Below, piece after piece: positions 1-8,685 of a stretch of DNA of 64,000 nt. Made by a program: the position numbers and the translations under genes. Each line of letters opens with the position of its first letter. Positions within the stretch are counted from its first letter, which is position 1. Location of the stretch: the NCBI RefSeq assembly GCF_039888675.1, contig NZ_JBDQQR010000001.1, forward strand, positions 248,001-312,000, read 5' to 3'. The notes below the pieces were generated by a model. That model saw only the letters and a list, made by a program, of their open reading frames with translations. It made no database searches and was not told where the DNA came from. The stretch is from Mesorhizobium sp. CAU 1732 (lineage in GTDB: Bacteria > Pseudomonadota > Alphaproteobacteria > Rhizobiales > Rhizobiaceae).

Positions 1-755
1 CCGCCCGCCCGCTCGACTTTCGCTGGAAGGATGTTCATCGCAGGCGAGCCGATGAACTGCGCCACGAACAGATTGCCCGGCTTGCAATACAGATCCATCG
101 GAGTGCCGACTTGCTCGATATGGCCGTCCTTGAGCACGACGATCCGGTCGGCGAGCGTCATCGCCTCGACCTGATCGTGGGTGACGTAGATCATCGTCGT
201 GTTGGGCATGGACTCCTTGAGCTTGGCGATCTCCAGGCGTGTCGCGACGCGCAGCGCGGCATCGAGGTTCGAAAGCGGTTCGTCGAACAGGAAGACCTTC
301 GGATTGCGCACGATCGCGCGGCCGATCGCGACGCGCTGCCGCTGGCCGCCCGACAACGCCTTCGGCAGGCGGTCGAGATACTTCGTCAGTTGCAGGATTT
401 CGGCGGCCTGGTTTACGCGCGCATCGATATCGGCCTTGCTCGCCTTGGCGATCTTCATGCCGAAGGCCATGTTGTCGTAGACCGTCATGTGCGGATAGAG
501 CGCGTAGGACTGGAACACCATCGCGATGCCGCGTTTCGACGGCGGTACGTCGTTCACCACCTCGCCGTCGATCGAAAGCGTGCCGCCGCTGATCTCCTCC
601 AGCCCCGCTATGGTGCGCAGCAGCGTGGACTTCCCGCAGCCCGACGGCCCGACGAAGACAATGAACTCGCCCGACTTGATGTCGAGATCGATGCCGTGAA
701 GGATTTCCAGATTGCCATAGGCTTTCCTGACATCCTTGAGCAGTAGATCTGCCAT
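1..755 (-). CDS. aglK: Alpha-glucoside ABC transporter ATP-binding protein AglK (partial, C-terminus off the window)
   Basis: ATPase of the MalK/UgpC (CUT1) family that powers the AglFG permease. The first 251 residues are visible and begin [14 protein letters not shown]. Walker A is GPSGCGKST at residues 36-44. The LSGGQRQR signature and the [16 protein letters not shown]alker B follow, then the H-loop [13 protein letters not shown]. The sequence then enters the C-terminal regulatory domain and leaves the window. The start at 755 is preceded by a GGGAGG Shine-Dalgarno. It follows aglA by 58 bases and is the last gene of the aglEFGAK order known from Sinorhizobium. The family assignment is certain; the substrate comes from the operon context. 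Confidence 0.93.
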   Translation of the reverse strand, partial: MADLLLKDVRKAYGNLEILHGIDLDIKSGEFIVFVGPSGCGKSTLLRTIAGLEEISGGTLSIDGEVVNDVPPSKRGIAMVFQSYALYPHMTVYDNMAFGMKIAKASKADIDARVNQAAEILQLTKYLDRLPKALSGGQRQRVAIGRAIVRNPKVFLFDEPLSNLDAALRVATRLEIAKLKESMPNTTMIYVTHDQVEAMTLADRIVVLKDGHIEQVGTPMDLYCKPGNLFVAQFIGSPAMNILPAKVERAG

Positions 756-813
756 GCTTCCCTCCCGTCGGGCCGCATCCGGTTGACCCGGATCTGGCGG
801 CGTTCAGTCTCGT

Positions 814-2499
814 TCAGGCGATCCGTCCGAACCAGGCGCCGTAGCTGCCCAGCACGATCTTTCCGTCCGCAGTCGTTCCTTCGAAACCGTGGCCGGGCAT
901 CGACACGGCATTGATGCCGTCGCCAAGGATGACGGAACCCGAGCCGGCACCCAGATTGAACGCGCACAGGATCTGCTCGTTGTTGTGCTTGCGCGTGAAG
1001 GCAACGATATCGCCCTCCGTCTCGATGAAGCTGATCGACCCTTTCGACAGCGCCGGATGCGCGGCGCGGAACGACAGCATGCGGCGGTAATGTTCGAGCA
1101 CCGACGTTTCGTCGCCGGCCTGGGTGTTGACCGACAGGGTGATGTGTTCGGCGGGAACCGGCAGCCACGGCTTGGTCGTCGAGAAGCCGGCATTGGCGGT
1201 GTTCGAATCCCACGTCATCGGCGTGCGGCAGCCGTCACGCCCCTTGAACTCCGGCCAGAACCGGATGCCGTAGGGGTCATGCAAATCCTCGAAAGCGAGA
1301 TCGGCCTCGGGCAGGCCGAGTTCCTCACCCTGATAGATGCAGACCGAGCCGCGCAGCGACATCAAAAGCGCCGAGATCACCTTCAGATAGGCGTTGCGAT
1401 CCTCCTCGCTGGCCGCCCAGCGCGATGCATGCCGCATCACGTCGTGGTTGGAGAATGCCCAGCACGACCAGCCGTCCTTGGCGACCGCGCCGAACGTTTC
1501 GAGCACGGTGCGGACCCGTGATGCGCTGATCTTGTCGGGCGCCAAAAAGTCGAACGAGTAGCACATGTGAACGAGATCATCGCCGGATGTGTAGTCGGCT
1601 ACGACCTGCAAGCCCCGCTGCGCGTCGCCGACCTCGCCGACCGCTGCCGCAGCCGGGTAGTCGTCGAGCAGCGCGCGAAAACGGCGCAGGAACGCGATGT
1701 TTTCCGGCCGGCTCTTGTCGTGGAGATGGTCCTGCCAGTTGTAGGGATTGACCGCCGGCGCGGTCGAGTAATCGCGATCCTCGACCGCGAGCGGCGGATT
1801 GTTCTCGAGCCCCTGGCTGTGGAAATAGAAGTTGATCGTGTCGAGGCGGAAGCCATCGACGCCGCGTTCCAGCCAGAAGCGCGTCGCGTCGAGAAGTGCG
1901 TCCTGAACCTGCGCGTTGTGGAAATTCAGGTCCGGCTGCTCGGCCAGGAAATTGTGCATGTAATATTGCTGGCGGCGCGTATCCCACGTCCAGGCCGACC
2001 CGCCGAAGATCGACAGCCAGTTGTTGGGCGGCGTGCCGTCGGGTTTGGCGTCGGCCCAGACATACCAGTCGGCCTTCGCATTGTCGCGCGACGACCGGCT
2101 TTCCTTGAACCAGGGGTGCACGTCCGAGGTGTGCGACAGGACGAGGTCGATCATCACCTTGAGGTTCAGCCGGTGCGCCTCGGCGACGACGGCGTCGAAA
2201 TCATCCAGCGTGCCGAACAACGGATCGACGTCGCAGTAGTCCGAGACGTCGTAGCCATAGTCGGCCATCGGGGACTTGAAGAAGGGCGATATCCAGATCG
2301 CATCCGCGCCGAGTTCCGCGATATGCGGCAGCCGTGTGAGGATGCCGCGCAGGTCGCCTATGCCGTCGCCGTTCGAATCCTGGAAGGAGCGCGGGTAGAT
2401 CTGGTAGATCACCGCTCCCCGCCACCAGTCGCGATCGACTTCGATTGCGGGCTCGACGCCCTCGATATCCTGCATCCGAACCGCACCCTGCATCGTCAT
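814..2499 (-). CDS. aglA: Alpha-glucosidase, GH13 family (AglA)
   Basis: Cytoplasmic GH13 exo-alpha-glucosidase of about 561 residues that would split imported sucrose, maltose, trehalose or related alpha-glucosides. It opens with WWRGAVIYQIYPRSF. The conserved regions are visible: DLVLSHTSD near 118-126, GFRLD with the nucleophile Asp220, VGEVGD with the acid Glu289, and SNHD with Asp353. There is no signal peptide, which fits import followed by intracellular cleavage. I chose the ATG at 2499 because it overlaps the aglG stop (TGATG) and has an AGGTGG ribosome site a few bases upstream. A longer open frame to 2616 has an unrelated N-terminus. Family certain; exact sugar inferred. Confidence 0.95.
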   Translation of the reverse strand: MTMQGAVRMQDIEGVEPAIEVDRDWWRGAVIYQIYPRSFQDSNGDGIGDLRGILTRLPHIAELGADAIWISPFFKSPMADYGYDVSDYCDVDPLFGTLDDFDAVVAEAHRLNLKVMIDLVLSHTSDVHPWFKESRSSRDNAKADWYVWADAKPDGTPPNNWLSIFGGSAWTWDTRRQQYYMHNFLAEQPDLNFHNAQVQDALLDATRFWLERGVDGFRLDTINFYFHSQGLENNPPLAVEDRDYSTAPAVNPYNWQDHLHDKSRPENIAFLRRFRALLDDYPAAAAVGEVGDAQRGLQVVADYTSGDDLVHMCYSFDFLAPDKISASRVRTVLETFGAVAKDGWSCWAFSNHDVMRHASRWAASEEDRNAYLKVISALLMSLRGSVCIYQGEELGLPEADLAFEDLHDPYGIRFWPEFKGRDGCRTPMTWDSNTANAGFSTTKPWLPVPAEHITLSVNTQAGDETSVLEHYRRMLSFRAAHPALSKGSISFIETEGDIVAFTRKHNNEQILCAFNLGAGSGSVILGDGINAVSMPGHGFEGTTADGKIVLGSYGAWFGRIA

Positions 2500-3653
2500 C
2501 AACCACCTTTGACCGAGCCCGCGAGCAAACCGCGGACGAAATAGCGCTGCAATGAGAAGAACACGATCAGTGGCACGATTATGGTGATGAAGGCAGATGT
2601 GGTGAGAATTTCCCAATCGCCGCCGCGCGATCCGAGCAGCGCGTTGAGTTTGCCGGTCAGCACAAGTTGGTTTGAACCCGAGCCAAGGAAGACCATCGCG
2701 ACCAGCAGGTCGTTCCAGACCCAGAGGAATTGGAAGATGGCGAAGGAGGCGAGCACCGGAAACGACAGGGGCAGCACGATTTTCACGAAGATCTCGAAAT
2801 CGCTGGCGCCGTCGATGCGCGCCGATTCCATGATTTCGCGCGGCAGGCCGGCGATATAGCTGCGCAGGAGGTAGATCGCGAAGGGCAGGCCGAAACCCGT
2901 ATGTGCCAGCCAGATGCCGAGATAGGTCTTGGCCGGGACGCCGAAGAACGCGCCGACGCCGTTATACATCTTGAGGAGCGGAATGAGCGACATCTGCAAC
3001 GGCACGACGAGCAGGCCGATGATCACCGCGATGAGGATCGCGCGGCCGGGGAACTTCATCCAAGCGAGGGCGTATGCAGCAAAGGCCGCAATCAGGATCG
3101 GGATGATCGTCGCGGGGATGGTCACCGTCAGCGAGTTGACGAAGGAACGACCGATGCCCTCCGAGAACAGCACGGTCCGGTAATTCTCGGTGGTGAAGCT
3201 GGCCGGCGTCGATGCCTCGAAGAAGATGCGCTGGCCGCGATTGCCCTCGAAGGCGACGGGGGAGATGTTTTCGTATGTCCCGTCCTCATTGACCTGCAAC
3301 GTCTCGCCGTCGCGCAGTTCGGCAACCGCCCCCGCCTTATGCTCCGTCGGGGCCTGGATGCGGGTGCCGAACGAGATGATGCGGCGCGTGTCGCCGTCCT
3401 CGAAGAGCGAGCCCGAGATGACGAAGGCGCCGTCACGCTCCACCTGTGCGTCGGCACCCGCGGTTCGGCCCTGTCCGGTCTGGGCCGACGTGGTCATCGC
3501 GGTCCACCAGCCGGAGACGGCGATCTGATCGCGGTCGCGCAGTGACGAAACCAGGATGCCGAAGGTCGGGATCGTCCAGATGATGACGATCACCAGCACG
3601 ATGAGGTGGATGCCCCAGCGCTGGAAGAAGGATCGTCCAGCTCGCGCGGCCAT
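2499..3653 (-). CDS. aglG: Alpha-glucoside ABC transporter permease AglG
   Basis: Inner-membrane permease of 384 residues, MalG-like. One N-terminal membrane helix (about 15-35) is followed by a long hydrophilic, presumably periplasmic insertion to about residue 160. The permease domain then begins near NSLTVTIPATIIPILIAAF. The cytoplasmic EAA loop that docks the ATPase reads EIMESARIDGASDFEIFVKIVLPL. The gene begins one base after aglF ends and overlaps aglA by one base, so the three are translationally linked. The large loop also occurs in AglG of rhizobia as I know the family. Confidence 0.93.
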   Translation of the reverse strand: MAARAGRSFFQRWGIHLIVLVIVIIWTIPTFGILVSSLRDRDQIAVSGWWTAMTTSAQTGQGRTAGADAQVERDGAFVISGSLFEDGDTRRIISFGTRIQAPTEHKAGAVAELRDGETLQVNEDGTYENISPVAFEGNRGQRIFFEASTPASFTTENYRTVLFSEGIGRSFVNSLTVTIPATIIPILIAAFAAYALAWMKFPGRAILIAVIIGLLVVPLQMSLIPLLKMYNGVGAFFGVPAKTYLGIWLAHTGFGLPFAIYLLRSYIAGLPREIMESARIDGASDFEIFVKIVLPLSFPVLASFAIFQFLWVWNDLLVAMVFLGSGSNQLVLTGKLNALLGSRGGDWEILTTSAFITIIVPLIVFFSLQRYFVRGLLAGSVKGG

Positions 3654-3654
3654 C

Positions 3655-4668
3655 TCAATGCTCTCCCGTTTCGCGGGTGGCGTTGCGGATGTTCCAGATC
3701 ATGATCGGGATGACGGCGAGCATGATGATCAGCGCGACCGTCGCACCGCGCCCGAAATCGCCGCCGCCACGGAACATCCAGTCGAACATGAGGTTGGCCA
3801 GGACCTGGCTGTTCCATTGCCCGTTGGTCATCGTCAGCACGATATCGAAGACCTTGAGAACGAGGATCGTGATCGTCGTCCAGACGACGGCGATCGTGCC
3901 CCAGATTTGCGGAACCATGATTTTCCAGAAGATTTGGAAACCGTTGGCGCCGTCGATCGTGGCTGCCTCGATCGTCTCTTCGGGAATGCCGCGCAGAGCG
4001 GCCGACAGGATGACCATCGCGAAGCCGGTCTGGATCCAGATCAGGATGATCATCAGGAAGAAATTGTTCCAGAACGGTATCGAGATCCACACTTGCGGAT
4101 CGCCGCCGAACCACTGGACAATCGAATTGAGCACGCCGATCTGCGTCTGCCCAACGCCGCGATACTCGTAGATGAACTTCCAGATCACGCTGGCGCCGAC
4201 GAAGGAGATGGCGAGCGGCATGAAGACGAACATCTTGGCTATGTTGCCCCACCAGATGCGATCCGTGAGGACCGCGATCACCAGCCCGAGGAAGGTGCAA
4301 GCCGCCGGCACGACGGCGAGCCAGAGGAAATTGTTGAAGATCGCCTGACGGAACTCACGGTCGCCCAGCGCCCATTCATAATTGGCGGTGCCGACGAAAT
4401 TCTGTCCGCTGCGGTCCATGAAGGACAGGCGCACCGTCTCGATGACCGGGTAGATCAGGTAGATCGTGAGGATGATCAGCGCAGGTCCGAGGAACAGCCA
4501 CGGGCGGATCAACCCTTGACGGCGCAGATTGTCGATCGCGGCGGCACCGCTCACCCCGCGTGACGGAAAGACGATGTCGACCAGCTTGTTGGCGCCCCAG
4601 AAATACGCGACGCAACCAAGGACCCCGAACACGATCGTCAGGATCGCAGAGACTATCTGACCCGTCAT
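3655..4668 (-). CDS. aglF: Alpha-glucoside ABC transporter permease AglF
   Basis: MalF-type inner-membrane permease of 337 residues and partner of AglG. It shows two N-terminal helices, then LFLGPALIILTIYLIYPVIETV, and further hydrophobic segments. The EAA loop is EETIEAATIDGANGFQIFWKI. I chose the ATG at 4668 (MTGQIVSAIL) because GGGAGG sits seven bases upstream; an in-frame TTG at 4689 has no comparable site. It is separated from aglE by about 127 bases that contain a palindromic repeat, which would allow the binding protein to be made in excess over the permease. Confidence 0.92.
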   Translation of the reverse strand: MTGQIVSAILTIVFGVLGCVAYFWGANKLVDIVFPSRGVSGAAAIDNLRRQGLIRPWLFLGPALIILTIYLIYPVIETVRLSFMDRSGQNFVGTANYEWALGDREFRQAIFNNFLWLAVVPAACTFLGLVIAVLTDRIWWGNIAKMFVFMPLAISFVGASVIWKFIYEYRGVGQTQIGVLNSIVQWFGGDPQVWISIPFWNNFFLMIILIWIQTGFAMVILSAALRGIPEETIEAATIDGANGFQIFWKIMVPQIWGTIAVVWTTITILVLKVFDIVLTMTNGQWNSQVLANLMFDWMFRGGGDFGRGATVALIIMLAVIPIMIWNIRNATRETGEH

Positions 4669-4718
4669 CGCTTCCTCCCTCGATAGCAATCAATCCGGTC
4701 GGCCCGTTTTGCGGTCTC

Positions 4719-4770
4719 CCCTTCTCCCCGTTCACGGGGGAGAAGGTGCCGAAGGGCGGATGAGGGGCAG
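4719..4770. repeat. Short GC-rich palindromic intergenic element between aglE and aglF
   Basis: The core is an inverted repeat of CCTTCTCCCC and GGGGAGAAGG around GTTCACG (4720-4746). It is followed by a tail (TGCCGAAGGGCGGATGAGGGG) like the one at 11.4-11.5 kb. It can form a strong hairpin in the agl transcript just after the binding-protein gene. Palindromes of this kind are common intergenic repeats in Rhizobiales genomes; the family name is not known to me. Confidence 0.8.
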
Positions 4771-4795
4771 CGACGTCCTCGACTGTGGGCCCTCG

Positions 4796-6151
4796 CTACT
4801 TGATAGAATCCCAGCTCTGCTGGATTTCGGTTGCGACCTGTTCGGCCGGCTTGCCGCCGACGAGATCGACCATGCCGGTCCAAAACGAGCCCGCGCCGAT
4901 CTTGCCCGGCATCAAATCCGAGCCATCGAAGCGGAACGTCGTCGCCTCGGCAAGGATTTCGCCCTGCTTCTTGAGCGCGTCGTTGGCATAGGCCTCGACA
5001 TTCACGCCCTTGTGCGGGGTGACGAAACCGGATTGCGCCATCCACAATTCATGCGCCAGCGGCATCTTGAGGAACTCGATGAACGCGCGCGCGGCGTCGG
5101 AGTCCTTGGTGATCATGGCGAGCGTTCCCGCGCCGAGAACCGGCTTGCCGAGATCCTTTTCCGCATAAGCGGGCATGTAGAAGAAGTCGGCATCGACGCC
5201 GAGTTCCGTGCCTTCAGGGAAGAAGGACGGGATGAACGACGCCTGATGATGCATGTAGCATTTGGGCGGAATGCCGAAGAGACCCTTCGGGCTGTCGCGG
5301 AAGTCGGTGGCCGCCACGGCGGCCGCGCCGCCGTCGACATTCTCGTCCTTGGTGGCGATGGAGGCGAAGATTTCGAGCGCCTCGACCACTTTCGGATCGT
5401 TGAAGGGAATTTCGTTGGTCACCCACTGGTCGTAGACCGAGGGCTCGTTGATACGCAGCATGATGTCCTCGACCCAGTCGGTCGCGGGCCAGCCCGTCGC
5501 GCCGCCCGAGCCAAGCCCGATACACCAGGGCACGCCGCCATCGGCGACGATCTGCTCCTGCAGCGCGAGGAGGTCTTCCATCGTTTCGGGGATTTCGTAG
5601 CCGGCATCCTCGAAATTGTCCGGCGAGTACCAGACGAGCGACTTCACGTCGGCCTTGTAGGGGAAGGCGAAGAACTGCGGATTGCCGTCCTTGTCGTTGT
5701 AGGTGCCGAGATCGACCCAGGATTCGCCAGCACCGTAATTCTGCCCGACCCAGGCTTCCGTCTCGTCACCGAGCGGCGTGAGCAAGCCCTTCGAGGCCAG
5801 ATCCTGGATCAGGCCCGGCTGCGGCAGGATCGCGATGTTGGGCGGACTGCCGGCCTGCGTGTCGATGACGATCTGCTGTTCGTAATTTTCGGACGACGCG
5901 TAGTTGACCGTCGCGCCGGTGGCCTCGCGGAAATATTCGAGAATGCTCTGGGCAAGGTCTTCGTCGGGGCCGCGCCATGGGCCGAACACGGTCAGCGTCT
6001 CGCCGGACAGGTCGGTTTCCTTCAGCGTGTCGAAGTCGGTCCATGTGAAACGCGCGTCTTCGCCCGGCGCAAACTTGAGTTCCGCCGAGGCCGGCGCCGC
6101 ATAGAGCGTCAATCCGGCGAGCGCGACGCCCGCCATCAGGGTCTTTTTCAT
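4796..6151 (-). CDS. aglE: Alpha-glucoside ABC transporter periplasmic binding protein AglE
   Basis: Extracellular solute-binding protein family 1, 451 residues. A Sec signal peptide (MKKTLMAGVALAGLTLYAAPASA, cleavage near 23) precedes the mature protein. It has the features of CUT1 sugar binders: ETLTVFGPWRG near the N-terminus and a long acidic two-lobe body. The ATG at 6151 follows GGGAGGAATTC, an excellent ribosome site. It is the first gene of aglEFGAK. The leader contains a perfect 9-base-arm hairpin and a LacI-like palindrome further upstream. Confidence 0.94.
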   Translation of the reverse strand: MKKTLMAGVALAGLTLYAAPASAELKFAPGEDARFTWTDFDTLKETDLSGETLTVFGPWRGPDEDLAQSILEYFREATGATVNYASSENYEQQIVIDTQAGSPPNIAILPQPGLIQDLASKGLLTPLGDETEAWVGQNYGAGESWVDLGTYNDKDGNPQFFAFPYKADVKSLVWYSPDNFEDAGYEIPETMEDLLALQEQIVADGGVPWCIGLGSGGATGWPATDWVEDIMLRINEPSVYDQWVTNEIPFNDPKVVEALEIFASIATKDENVDGGAAAVAATDFRDSPKGLFGIPPKCYMHHQASFIPSFFPEGTELGVDADFFYMPAYAEKDLGKPVLGAGTLAMITKDSDAARAFIEFLKMPLAHELWMAQSGFVTPHKGVNVEAYANDALKKQGEILAEATTFRFDGSDLMPGKIGAGSFWTGMVDLVGGKPAEQVATEIQQSWDSIK

Positions 6152-6184
6152 GAATTCCTCCCGTTCGAAGTCTCGCTGCTGGTG

Positions 6185-6208
6185 GGTGCGAAACCTCCAT
6201 TTCGCACC
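6185..6208 (-). promoter_or_regulatory. Perfect hairpin in the aglE leader
   Basis: GGTGCGAAA and TTTCGCACC form a perfect 9-base inverted repeat around a six-base loop, 33 bases upstream of the aglE start. On the transcribed strand the loop reads TGGAGG, which resembles a Shine-Dalgarno. It could be a regulator site or an mRNA 5-prime stem-loop. There is no U-run, so it is not a simple terminator. Confidence 0.55.
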
Positions 6209-6310
6209 TCCTGTCTGCCTCCGGAGACGCGCCTTGCAGCACCATCCCCCAGAGCGCTTTGATTGACGTCATCTCGTCACCGAACGCCGACGGTGTCAAC
6301 AGCTTCGCCA

Positions 6311-7438
6311 TTAAATCGATTTAGACAGTGCGTAGGAGAAACAGCTTTTGGCCGATTCAAGAGAACTCGGCGGGGTGATGCCGTGCTTTTCGTACCATTC
6401 GGCCGGGGACGCTTTCAGCGCCGCGACGATGGACGGCAGGGTCTCGAGGATGCCGCGCCTCGGTTCCCAGCCCAGAAGCGTTCGGGCGCGCGAAATGTCG
6501 AGCGAGTAGTGATCGCTCGCCATGTCGATCATGAAGGGCCGGATGAACGGCTTCTCGCCCTTGTCGATTGCGTCGGGGATGATGGGCTCTGCCTTCTCCT
6601 CGATCCACGCGCCGACTTTGGCGATCGGCTTCGGGACAGAGATGGTTGCCCACTCGTTCTTGCCATGGATCAACTGCCCGATGCGATCCTGCATGTCCTC
6701 ATAGGCGATGGCGTCCTCCTCGCCCGCCAGCAGCGTTACGTCGGCGGGCAACTCGTTGCGCTTCTCCACCGCCAGCCGGAACAGGCGCATCATGTCGTCG
6801 CGATGGATGAAGGACTGGCCGGCGCGCTTGTCGCCGGAATAGAGCCGGCTCTTCAGGTCGCGCTCGTAGATGCGCGTGATCTGATGCGCCAGCGTCGGCA
6901 CGGCGCTTTCGTCGTCATAAAGGCCGGCGAGGTGGAGCAGCGCGTACGGGATCTTGCCGTGATGCGCACGGATGGCGTCTTCCGCTTTTGCCTTGGAGAT
7001 AGGGTAGGCCCATTGCGGGTCGAGGGGGGCATCCTCGTCGATCGTCTCGCCGGGTTTGCCGGCGCGGTGAACAAGCATGGTTCCCGAATAGATGAAGCGT
7101 TCGACTTCGAATTCCTGCAACGCGTCGAGCAGGTGTTTCGTCCCATCGACATTGACGCTCTGATAAAGCGGATTGTCCTCACCGGTGAAGTCGAAATAGG
7201 CGGCCAGATGGATGACGGCGGCGAAGGCGCGACCGTGCGTTTCGGCAATGGTCTCGAGCGCCTTGCGAACCGAAGCCGCATCCGAGAGGTCGACGTCGGC
7301 GAGCGGAAAGTCGGCCTGCTTTCCCTCCATGTCGAGCCCAACGATTGCGTAGTCGGGTTGAAGTTCGCTCGCGAGCGCCGTTCCGATGCCGCCCGCGGCG
7401 CCTGTGATGAGGACAACCGGCTTTTCGCTTTTCGCCAT
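6311..7438 (-). CDS. NAD(P)-dependent epimerase/dehydratase (extended SDR)
   Basis: Extended short-chain dehydrogenase of 375 residues. The Rossmann motif TGAAGGIGTA lies near residue 10. VIHLAAYFDF and the catalytic YPISK follow. The C-terminal substrate domain resembles nucleotide-sugar epimerases, but no specific member is recognisable. I chose the ATG at 7438 (MAKSEKPVVLITGAAG), which places the NAD motif at the usual distance; a longer in-frame extension is not family-like. It is the last minus-strand gene of the block that begins at 21.2 kb, 98 bases behind the Rid-family gene. Its link to tryptophan or anthranilate metabolism is unproven. Confidence 0.8.
   Translation of the reverse strand: MAKSEKPVVLITGAAGGIGTALASELQPDYAIVGLDMEGKQADFPLADVDLSDAASVRKALETIAETHGRAFAAVIHLAAYFDFTGEDNPLYQSVNVDGTKHLLDALQEFEVERFIYSGTMLVHRAGKPGETIDEDAPLDPQWAYPISKAKAEDAIRAHHGKIPYALLHLAGLYDDESAVPTLAHQITRIYERDLKSRLYSGDKRAGQSFIHRDDMMRLFRLAVEKRNELPADVTLLAGEEDAIAYEDMQDRIGQLIHGKNEWATISVPKPIAKVGAWIEEKAEPIIPDAIDKGEKPFIRPFMIDMASDHYSLDISRARTLLGWEPRRGILETLPSIVAALKASPAEWYEKHGITPPSSLESAKSCFSYALSKSI
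6312..6323. promoter_or_regulatory. Candidate LacI-family (AglR) operator, TAAATCGATTTA
   Basis: A perfect 12-base palindrome with a central CG, as LacI-family operators usually have. It lies 160 bases upstream of aglE and overlaps the last codons of the preceding gene. The known agl operon is controlled by the LacI-type regulator AglR, which is not in this window. The assignment is inferred from symmetry and location only. Confidence 0.4.
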
Positions 7439-7536
7439 TCCGTCATGGTCTCCCGTCGATTGATGTCGAAGGGGCAACGCAGCGAAGTCGGCGATCGTTC
7501 CGACTGGCCGCAGACTATGCGGTCAGGGCCATTTGC

Positions 7537-7947
7537 TCAGGGAATGACGGCGGTCGCCTCGATTTCCACGCGCGCATCGTCTTCCATCAGGGCAACGACC
7601 TGCACCATCGCCATGGTGGGGAAGTGGCGGCCCATCACGGCGCGATAGGCCTCGCCGACGCCCTTGAGGTTGGAGAGATATTCCTGCTTGTCGACCACGT
7701 ACCAGGTGAAGCGCACAATATGCTCCGGCCGCCCGCCTGCCTCGGCGAGGACGGCCACGATGTTTTCGAGCGTCTGGCGCGTCTGGCCGGCGAGACCCTT
7801 TTCCTCGAAGACCTGGTCCCCGTTCCAGCCGATCTGTCCGCCGACAAAGACCATCCGGCCCTCGGCCTGGATACCGTTGGCGTAGCCGACGGCCTTCTTC
7901 CAGCTTGCGGGATGGAGTTCCTGATGGGGTTTGGGCGACGCGGTCAT
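7537..7947 (-). CDS. RidA/YjgF/YER057c family protein
   Basis: Rid-family protein of 136 residues with the typical fold elements (VFVGGQIGWNG, QTRQTLENIVAVLAEAGG, FTWYVVDKQEY, VEIEATAVIP). Archetypal RidA hydrolyses reactive enamines and imines using a conserved Arg in a P-A-R-S segment. Aligned by eye, the matching segment here reads FPTMAM with Met112 in place of that Arg. It therefore belongs to a Rid subgroup whose activity cannot be assumed. The ATG at 7947 is favoured over 7959 because GGAGG sits six bases before it. It lies 51 bases behind the importer ATPase gene. Confidence 0.88.
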   Translation of the reverse strand: MTASPKPHQELHPASWKKAVGYANGIQAEGRMVFVGGQIGWNGDQVFEEKGLAGQTRQTLENIVAVLAEAGGRPEHIVRFTWYVVDKQEYLSNLKGVGEAYRAVMGRHFPTMAMVQVVALMEDDARVEIEATAVIP

Positions 7948-7998
7948 GAATGCCTCCATTGGACGGCATCATCGTGCCGCCGTCTCATTTTGTTCGTG

Positions 7999-8685
7999 TC
8001 AGACGCCGAGGTAGCGATCCTGCAGTTCCGGCGTCAGGTCCGTTGGCGAACCGCTCCAGACGGTGCGGCCCTTTTCGAGCACGAAGCAGCGGTCGGCCGA
8101 GGGCAGAAGCTCGGCCAGCGTCTTGTCCACGATCAGGATCGACTGGCCTTCGGACTTGAGCGTCCGGATGACCGACCAGATGTCGTGGCGGATGACCGGC
8201 GCGAGACCTTCGGTCGCCTCGTCGAGGATGAGTAGCTTCGGATTGGTCATCAGCGCGCGGCCGATCGCGAGCATCTGCTGCTCGCCGCCGGACAGCGACC
8301 GCGCCATCTGGTCGCGCCGCTCGGCCAGACGCGGGAAAAGCTGGTTGATCGCGTCGAGGCTCCAACGGCCGTTGGTGGCCGCCGCGATCAGGTTTTCACC
8401 GACCGTGAGGTTGGGAAAGCAGCGCCGCCCTTCCGGCACCAGCCCGATGCCCAGCCGCGCGATGCGATGCGGGCTCCTGGACCGGATGTCCTGTCCGCCC
8501 AGGCGGATCGTGCCGGAACGCGCGGGCGTCAGGGCCATGATCGAGCGGATCGTCGTGGTCTTGCCCATGCCGTTGCGCCCCATCAGGGCGACGACTTCGC
8601 CTTCCGCCACGTCGAGATCGACGCCGAACAGGGCCTGGCTTGCGCCGTAATAGGTTTCGATGCCCGAGAGGGTCAGGAGGCTCAT
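7999..8685 (-). CDS. livF: Liv-type ABC transporter ATP-binding protein LivF
   Basis: Second ATPase of a hydrophobic amino acid (HAAT) family importer, 228 residues. Walker A GRNGMGKTT lies near residue 36. LVPEGRRCFPNLTVGENL is a LivF hallmark. The signature is LSGGEQQMLAIGRAL and Walker B is LLILDEATEGLAP. It overlaps livG by four bases (ATGA). HAAT importers carry branched-chain amino acids, urea, aromatic acids and related compounds. The neighbouring tryptophan and aminobenzoate genes suggest an aromatic ligand here. Confidence 0.93.
   Translation of the reverse strand: MSLLTLSGIETYYGASQALFGVDLDVAEGEVVALMGRNGMGKTTTIRSIMALTPARSGTIRLGGQDIRSRSPHRIARLGIGLVPEGRRCFPNLTVGENLIAAATNGRWSLDAINQLFPRLAERRDQMARSLSGGEQQMLAIGRALMTNPKLLILDEATEGLAPVIRHDIWSVIRTLKSEGQSILIVDKTLAELLPSADRCFVLEKGRTVWSGSPTDLTPELQDRYLGV

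Noticed and set aside
2500..2616. Extended N-terminus of AglA starting near 2616
   Set aside because: The extra residues have no GH13 similarity and overlap the C-terminus of aglG. The ATG at 2499 has a good ribosome site.
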